This document shows, piece by piece, positions 20,426 to 25,959 of a stretch of DNA of 25,959 nucleotides. The first letter of the stretch is position 1. Every line of letters starts with the position of its first letter. This DNA is from a virus: positions 1 through 25,959 of the IMG/VR virus record IMGVR_UViG_3300028548_006009; one strand, 5' to 3'. Under the pieces are notes generated by a model, which was given only the letters and a program-made list of their open reading frames with translations, was not told the origin of the DNA and made no database searches. Made by a program: the position numbers and the translations under genes.

Positions 20426-22498
20426 TTATTGTTGTTCTGATGGCAACGCCATCATAAGTTTCGTGTTACCATCGCCTCCATATGATTGCTGATTAGCCCA
20501 TCTTCTATCTATTTCGTCTAGTTTTTCTTTTATTGGGTCAACTGAAGTGTCGCCTCGGTTATCAACCGATGGCAGCAAAGCCGCAGCGTCTCCTCCAAAT
20601 CGTTTTACTACCATTGATTGATCAGCAAGTTGTTTCGCCACAGTTGGCGCTCTTTGTTGCAACAAATTTACAACAGTAGCGATACCCTCTGGACCTTCGG
20701 TTAATTTCTTCGCCATCTTTTCTTGCACAATTGTGTTGAGTTTATTTGGTCCCGTGATTGAGTTCATAATAAGACGAACAATTGAGGAATAATTACCACT
20801 CTGAAGAAAACTAAGCGTATCTTCACTCGCTTGTGCCAGTTTACTTACCCCAATAGCATTCTCAACAGTATCAGAGCCTCTAAGTAGTCTACTAGTATAA
20901 GCAAAGACTTGGCTTTCAAGCTCTAAAGCACGAGTAAGAAGGTTAGATGTTGCTTTTTCAGGAAAAAGTGTTTCTAAGTTCTTTTTCGTTGTTCCGCTAC
21001 CAATAAATTTTTGAGCAACATTTGAATTAGAAGAGGGATTACGAATTTTTTCCAGCATATTTTGCACAGCGCCAGTCCTATAACCATCTTGAGCGGCAAA
21101 GCTTAAAGTTTCAAGGTAGGCTTTAAGTTCCTGTGGTTGAACATTATTAAACGTTTTACGACCTTTGTCTAGAGCACTAGCAATTTCTGCATCATCTCCA
21201 AAAAACTGCCGCGCGTTTGCATATACAGATTTTCCAGTATTTGGATCTATTGTCGCATTATCTGCAAGTTTTACCATCTCCCTAGATAAATCTCCTATTA
21301 CCCTTTTTTCATTCGCTATTAAAGAACCATCCAACCGTGTCTCCTTTGACATAGCGTTTAAGGCTTTCTTCACCTCGTCTATAACTTCTATGCTGATTGG
21401 ATCGGAAGGGTTATTTAAATTTGGAATCAGTGACGCAGTATCGCCCGCACCGCTAATTCGGGCAATATCTGCTTCTGCCCTTATAACTTTAGTACCTTTC
21501 ATGAATGCTTCATTCATATAAGGGTTATCTTTTAAAGAATTCATTAGTGCAGGATTTATAATCGCAGGAAAATCCTTAGCCTGTTTATAAAGGGGTCCTG
21601 CAAGTTTCTTGCTTGCGTTAATAGCATCTTCAGCTTCAAAAAAGTCAGCATCTCCCAAATATTTTGTAATTTGATTTGCAACCCTCTCAGCTGGTGCACT
21701 ATTTGCGTTTCTAGCTACGGCTTCTCCCATTATGGTGGGTACATCTCCTTGAGCTAACCTAGTGATAACTTTTGCTTGATTGGCAAGACCTACATTAGTA
21801 TCTAGAAGTTTAAGAGGAACATCTAACTCTTTGGCTTCATTAGCAACTTTTTTAATATCATCAAACGCCTCTTTCGTTAGACCGGGAGGTAACGCGGATA
21901 AAAGTTGATCATCTGCCATTGCGTCAGTAATAGTTTCATCAAGAAGCTCTCCTGTTACCTCATCAATCGCCGACCCCCTTCTATTTCTAAAATAATCTTT
22001 AGCTACATTGAAACCTTTACCAATGGCGACACCTGCGCCACCACCTACTATTCCGGGAAGAACACCTTCTTTAGCACCAGTCATTCTTTCACCTATGTCG
22101 GCACGCCCAGCCCCAGCCAAAGCACCTTCCCCAGCAAAATAACCCAGCGCTGATTTTTTTGGGTTATTTATAATGTAGTTTTTAGCTTTGTTTAAAAGAC
22201 TCGCGTTTCTTTGCGCAGAGGCCAATGCAAGGGGGCCTGACGCTCCACCTGTAAATAGTGTACTCGCGGCTAGTCCCAATGTGGGTAAAAAACTACCTAT
22301 AATTTCGCCACTTAATGCTGCCCCTTTGTTTGCATTATAAAACCGATTGTACTCTTTATTAATAGTTGAGAGTTCTTCCTCATATGTTTCAGGCCCACTC
22401 AATGTTCTGATACGAGCTTCAATTTCATCTCCCCAGCCCCTAGCAAGACCTTGCCCAAGAGTAGCTCTAGCTAGATTACCATAGTAATTATCAGCCAT
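20426..22498 (-). CDS. Large virion protein, probable internal/DNA-ejection protein
   Basis: The 690-residue protein starts with a NLARATLGQGLARGWGDEIE segment seen at the N-terminus of phage internal or ejection proteins, followed by Gly/Ala-rich hydrophobic stretches (about 60-85 and 145-165) that could cross a membrane. The rest is helical and charged. Its place next to two further large repetitive proteins and before holin-lysin supports a virion role. Family name is not certain. Confidence 0.65.
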   Translation of the reverse strand: MADNYYGNLARATLGQGLARGWGDEIEARIRTLSGPETYEEELSTINKEYNRFYNANKGAALSGEIIGSFLPTLGLAASTLFTGGASGPLALASAQRNASLLNKAKNYIINNPKKSALGYFAGEGALAGAGRADIGERMTGAKEGVLPGIVGGGAGVAIGKGFNVAKDYFRNRRGSAIDEVTGELLDETITDAMADDQLLSALPPGLTKEAFDDIKKVANEAKELDVPLKLLDTNVGLANQAKVITRLAQGDVPTIMGEAVARNANSAPAERVANQITKYLGDADFFEAEDAINASKKLAGPLYKQAKDFPAIINPALMNSLKDNPYMNEAFMKGTKVIRAEADIARISGAGDTASLIPNLNNPSDPISIEVIDEVKKALNAMSKETRLDGSLIANEKRVIGDLSREMVKLADNATIDPNTGKSVYANARQFFGDDAEIASALDKGRKTFNNVQPQELKAYLETLSFAAQDGYRTGAVQNMLEKIRNPSSNSNVAQKFIGSGTTKKNLETLFPEKATSNLLTRALELESQVFAYTSRLLRGSDTVENAIGVSKLAQASEDTLSFLQSGNYSSIVRLIMNSITGPNKLNTIVQEKMAKKLTEGPEGIATVVNLLQQRAPTVAKQLADQSMVVKRFGGDAAALLPSVDNRGDTSVDPIKEKLDEIDRRWANQQSYGGDGNTKLMMALPSEQQ

Positions 22499-24408
22499 TA
22501 TTTATCTCCTTTAGGTCTTCTTTCGTAGTAAGTACCATCTTGAACTTTTTTCATAATTGTATTTTGCGCTTTAACGCTGTAGTTAAGATCGTTTATTATT
22601 TGATTTATCATGTCATCCCTAGCCGTACCACTTAAGGCGTATAAACCTGTCAATTTCTCCAAGGCGTTCCTTTCTCCATCTGATATCTGACCTCCGAAGG
22701 TTGCTTTAAGTTTTTCAATAGCACCTTGACTTAATATGTTATTTAGCCTTTCGGTAGCTACAACTTGAGGGTCATTTGGAGAAAGAAAAGCCAGACCCGC
22801 CATATTTATTCTGCCGCTAGGGGAAAAATTAAATGCTATTTTAGAAAGATCAAGCGCTTCTCGTAAGTTATCAATAGCTCTCAGTCCACGAGTACGCTTT
22901 TCATCAGCTACGTTAAATACTTTTTGCTCCGAAGTAGTTAAAGTGTTTGTTTTTCGTTCTAACGCATCAAGCTCAGCTTGCTGTTGTCTTAGCTCTAATT
23001 CTTGTAGATTCTGAATATAAGCATCATACTCAGGGCTACCCGGCACAAGCCCAGCCTCTCGCGCAGCTACTGCTTTAACTGTTTGTCCTTCTTGATATTC
23101 TCTCTCTGCCTGAATGTTATTGATATCGGTCAGGTTTTCTGATAAGTACCTAATTTCATCCTGCAAAGCCTTTCTTCTTTCTTTTTCCTGACCTGAAAAC
23201 ATATTAATATTTTGGTTTTTAATAGATAACGCAAATTTACTCGCTGCGAGACCAAGCGCTCTAGATTCACTACCAGCCTCTCTTTCCTCTTTACTTACGT
23301 CAGCCATCGCTGCATTAGCGTTGCCTAAACTTTCAAAGAAGTTTCCGGTTTTAGTTGGTGCTCCCAAAGCCGCTGCAATTCTAAACCATTTTTCTGACTC
23401 AGAAGGGCCACCGCTTATAGCGTTTGCCTCAGCTCTCATTTGTGCTTCTATATCGTCGGAAGCAGCATTAGATTCTTGCCTTAACGCTTGCAGTTGTGCT
23501 GAGTCTTGAAATGACTGTGTATCCCTCAGTTCTTGCAGTTGTGCTTCTATATTATTGTATTGTCTACTTTGAGAAGAAAGAGGTCTTCTTACATTAGCTT
23601 GAGGTTGAGCTTGAGCTTGAGCTTGAGCTTGAGCTTGAGCTTCAGCTTCAGCTTCAATCTGTCTATTAGCAAGTGGGTCTGCCATCACACCCATGCCGGG
23701 TGTATTTGGCTCAGGATAAACACCCGCAAGCGCCTCTTCACTTAAAAAATCCAAATCTAAAACATTTCTTAAATTATACGGACCACCTTCGGCGTAACCA
23801 CCCTTTTTAAGAAACATTGGATGAACGCCCGGTCTTTCCGCAACAAACGGCTCAGGTGATGTCATATACTCTGGAGTTTGTAAAATTGTAGTGTTTGCAT
23901 TATAAAGAGGAGTTTCACCAAGTTCTCTAGCAGAATTTCTAAAGTTAGTTAGTAAGTCTGCGTCCGAGACACCACTATCTCTTTGTCCTTGCCAATACGC
24001 CATCCCTTCAACATCGCCATCTCTACCCAAATTATTTTGATATAAGTCGGGTATAGAAAAAGAAGTATTATATTGAGGATCATTTAGTGATGTTTCATAC
24101 CCAAATCCATTACCTCGTAAACGCCTATCATACTCGTCTGAGTATTTTTGATAAGCCGCTTGGTCTATAGGGACAGTTCTCATGTCCTCATTATACCTAT
24201 CAAACAGAGCCGTTTCTTCGGCAATACCTTTGTCGTAAGTAGCCTTGGCAGAATCGTAATATTTAGCCCCAACATTTGGAGCAACTAATTGAGACTCAGC
24301 AGGGTTAGTTGGTGCAGGACCAGTTGGCAGCTCGCCCCCAGCATATGCCACCTTTGAAGACGAATTTAATCCGAACCGTTCTTTTAATCTGTTTAATTCG
24401 TAACCCAT
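22498..24408 (-). CDS. Virion-associated protein with DUF4214-like segment
   Basis: The 636-residue protein has a DUF4214-like stretch (LYQNNLGRDGDVEG then YWQ) near residues 120-150, a GGYAEGG motif near 200 that recurs in podovirus virion proteins, a low-complexity Ala/Gln/Glu repeat near 250-270, and a long helical C-terminal half. It overlaps the ejection-type protein by one base (TAATG) with GGAG upstream of that start. A role in the internal head or tail is inferred from context. Confidence 0.6.
   Translation of the reverse strand: MGYELNRLKERFGLNSSSKVAYAGGELPTGPAPTNPAESQLVAPNVGAKYYDSAKATYDKGIAEETALFDRYNEDMRTVPIDQAAYQKYSDEYDRRLRGNGFGYETSLNDPQYNTSFSIPDLYQNNLGRDGDVEGMAYWQGQRDSGVSDADLLTNFRNSARELGETPLYNANTTILQTPEYMTSPEPFVAERPGVHPMFLKKGGYAEGGPYNLRNVLDLDFLSEEALAGVYPEPNTPGMGVMADPLANRQIEAEAEAQAQAQAQAQAQPQANVRRPLSSQSRQYNNIEAQLQELRDTQSFQDSAQLQALRQESNAASDDIEAQMRAEANAISGGPSESEKWFRIAAALGAPTKTGNFFESLGNANAAMADVSKEEREAGSESRALGLAASKFALSIKNQNINMFSGQEKERRKALQDEIRYLSENLTDINNIQAEREYQEGQTVKAVAAREAGLVPGSPEYDAYIQNLQELELRQQQAELDALERKTNTLTTSEQKVFNVADEKRTRGLRAIDNLREALDLSKIAFNFSPSGRINMAGLAFLSPNDPQVVATERLNNILSQGAIEKLKATFGGQISDGERNALEKLTGLYALSGTARDDMINQIINDLNYSVKAQNTIMKKVQDGTYYERRPKGDK
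23597..23656. repeat. Ten-unit hexanucleotide repeat in a virion gene
   Basis: The plus strand reads GCTTGA-type hexamers ten times in a row (one GGTTGA, three GCTTCA). In the protein this is a run of Glu-Ala, Gln-Ala and one Gln-Pro pairs. Units are in frame, so slippage would lengthen or shorten the linker without frameshift. Confidence 0.9.
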
Positions 24409-24409
24409 T

Positions 24410-25855
24410 TTAACCCTCTCTAGGCTTTAAAGCATTATAAGTAGCTAAACCAGTAGCTGCTTGTGTTAAAGGAGATGCGTTATAAGTAGCTCCAGTTGTT
24501 GCACCAGAATTTGTCGTTCTTACAGGAGTTATCGGAGCCATTCCGCGAATTTGTGTTCCTAAGAAGTCTAACTGACGTTGTGGGTATAATCTTCTGTCCA
24601 AATCTTGTTTTTCCGCAGCGGATAACTCCATCTGTCTTTGTTGTTGCTGCTGTCTACCAGCAGCTTCAAGAGCAGTTAAGTCTCTATACTCTGCCCCTTG
24701 AGCTGCCATAGCCATATCTGCGCTAGTTTGCATAGCACCAATTTGACGCTGTAAATCTTGAGCTTCTGCATTTTGAAAAGCCTGAGCTGCACCAGCTTGC
24801 ATTTGCTGCTGTTGAGCACCAGCTGAAGTTCGCATATTTCCAAGATTGCCTAACTGCGACATTTGTTGACCAGTAAGTTGTCCGAGGTTTTGACCAACAG
24901 ACGCTAATCTACTTGCATCTTGACCCATTAACTGGCCAGCGGTAGAACCTAAATTTGCATACTGAGAACCGCCCTGTAAAACACGAGACAAATCAGCGCC
25001 AGAAATACTGCCAACAGTTCCAGCTAAACTTGCTTGTCTTTGCTTGTCTGCCGCTGAACTTTGAAGCGCTTGTGCATAACCTTGTTGTTGTGCATTAGCT
25101 TGTTGTTGTAATACGGCTTCTTGAGTGTCTCTTAAAGCACGAGACCCAAATTCACCCATATTACGACTTCCAAATTGACCAGCTTTAATAAATGAATCAG
25201 ATACTGCTGGAAGCAAGTTTTCAGATAAATTCCTAGCTCCTTGTTGAGCTAAAACATCCATGACATTCGTTTGATATGGGTTCATGTACGAACTTACATC
25301 AGATGCCGAACTTTGAGAGGCTTGATTTAAGTAAGGATTGGCCGCTGTAAGCGCCCTATCAGAAAGAGCTTGAGCAGTCGTTGCATTAGCTTGGTTAAGA
25401 TAAGGATTAGCAGCGTTAGTGGAACTCATACCCGCTGCTTGATTTAAATAACCTTGACCAGCTCCTACAATGTCTAGGCCGCCAGCTTGATTAAATAAAT
25501 TTTGACCAGCATCTAAATTTTGATTCACTAAATCTTGTCGTAAGTATTGCTGCTGCGCTTCGCCTAAAGTACCAGCTGTTCCAGCACTTTGCATTGCTTC
25601 CATACCAGCTTGAGCTGTACCCATGTCTTGCTTCCAAGCACCTTGAGCGTTAGCAACACCTTCCAATGCTTGATTTTGATACGGTTGCATCTTTGCAACT
25701 GTTGGTAAATCATAGGATTCGTATGGTTTGTTTGCTATATTTTGAGACCAATTTACTTGGTTAAAAATAGCATCCTGCATCCATTTTGGAGTCTCTGAAG
25801 TAGACTCACTGTAAGATGTCGCAGATTGCGGAGTTCCTTGGAATAAACTGGCCAC
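24410..25855 (-). CDS. Gln/Ala-rich virion protein (ejection/tail-associated)
   Basis: The 481-residue protein contains SYMNPYQTNVMDVLAQQG near 190-207 and AGQFGSRNMGEFGSR a little later, a signature of a widespread phage protein found among tail or internal virion genes. Long Gln/Ala coiled-coil-like repeats fill much of the remainder. The start is GTG at 25855, with AAGGAG seven bases upstream and one-base overlap with the preceding stop (TAGTG). Confidence 0.7.
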   Translation of the reverse strand: MASLFQGTPQSATSYSESTSETPKWMQDAIFNQVNWSQNIANKPYESYDLPTVAKMQPYQNQALEGVANAQGAWKQDMGTAQAGMEAMQSAGTAGTLGEAQQQYLRQDLVNQNLDAGQNLFNQAGGLDIVGAGQGYLNQAAGMSSTNAANPYLNQANATTAQALSDRALTAANPYLNQASQSSASDVSSYMNPYQTNVMDVLAQQGARNLSENLLPAVSDSFIKAGQFGSRNMGEFGSRALRDTQEAVLQQQANAQQQGYAQALQSSAADKQRQASLAGTVGSISGADLSRVLQGGSQYANLGSTAGQLMGQDASRLASVGQNLGQLTGQQMSQLGNLGNMRTSAGAQQQQMQAGAAQAFQNAEAQDLQRQIGAMQTSADMAMAAQGAEYRDLTALEAAGRQQQQQRQMELSAAEKQDLDRRLYPQRQLDFLGTQIRGMAPITPVRTTNSGATTGATYNASPLTQAATGLATYNALKPREG

Positions 25856-25959
25856 TATGCAGCTCCTTGTTTAAGGTATGCCAATGGAGATTTAGCATCA
25901 GCGCTAAATTTACCCTTAGCTAAATTTTTGCCTTTGTGAGCGCGAATTTGTTTTCTCAT
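25855..25959 (-). CDS. C-terminal end of an unknown basic protein, cut by the window edge
   Basis: The last 34 residues are visible, Lys-rich, ending in SPLAYLKQGAA. An ATG happens to be the first codon at the edge, so it could be complete, but a longer protein continuing to the right is as likely. It precedes the virion genes in the same unit. Confidence 0.5.
   Translation of the reverse strand: MRKQIRAHKGKNLAKGKFSADAKSPLAYLKQGAA

Overview
The window reads as part of an AT-rich (roughly 35-40% GC by eye) tailed dsDNA bacteriophage of a Gram-negative, probably aquatic, host. The supporting evidence is dense packing with TAATG/ATGA start-stop overlaps, clear Shine-Dalgarno sites, near-consensus sigma70-type promoters, phage replication and recombination families, two peptidoglycan hydrolases, and large Ala/Gln-rich virion proteins of the kind found in podovirus-like phages. 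No integrase, tRNA, CRISPR array or insertion sequence was seen. Host and taxonomy are inference.

Layout. (1) 1-2697, minus strand: a recombination/replication operon, transcribed RecA-like (Sak4-type) ATPase, DUF669 ssDNA-binding-like protein, YqaJ-type exonuclease, SF2 helicase (cut by the window edge). (2) 2698-2799: two overlapping face-to-face promoters. (3) 2800-5231, plus strand: a 57-residue XRE/Cro-like regulator coupled to a Prim-Pol/PriCT/DUF3987-like primase-helicase. (4) 5232-5797: non-coding, with two terminators and an AT-rich tract. (5) 5798-7516, plus: five small unknown genes in three transcription units with shared promoter and leader elements. (6) 7465-9544, minus: a small-gene operon with a Cro/YdaS-like regulator, a calcineurin-like phosphoesterase, DUF3310, an unknown protein and a 45-residue microprotein. 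(7) 9545-9773: an iteron-like array of GGTTACAAC repeats with an AT hairpin, a candidate replication origin. (8) 9753-12059, minus: a second Prim-Pol primase fused to an SF3-like helicase. (9) 12158-17150, plus: DUF2800 nuclease, DUF2815 SSB, family B DNA polymerase, VRR-NUC nuclease, SNF2-like helicase. (10) 17209-19505, plus: a run of small genes, a structured non-coding segment at 18369-18511 and a SleB-type cell-wall hydrolase. (11) 19502-25959, minus: unknown gene, M15 endopeptidase, holin-like protein, and three large virion/ejection-type proteins running off the right edge.

The most striking feature is redundancy. There are two primase-helicases, two PD-(D/E)XK end-processing nucleases, two ssDNA-binding-type proteins, two translocating helicases, two small regulators and two lytic enzymes. 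The left set (1-5231) is recombination-style (YqaJ/DUF669/Sak4). The right set (9753-17150) is a self-contained polymerase-style replisome. Four near-identical promoters (6005, 6590, 17147, 17679), each with a TACA-N3-TGTA inverted repeat abutting the -10, tie the small-gene region in the middle to the region right of the polymerase genes. This argues that at least 5.8-17.7 kb is one co-regulated genome.

The most promising undescribed elements are that promoter/operator regulon, a leader dyad with a compensatory base change repeated three times, the iteron array beside the second primase, and the multi-hairpin RNA-like segment at 18369-18511.
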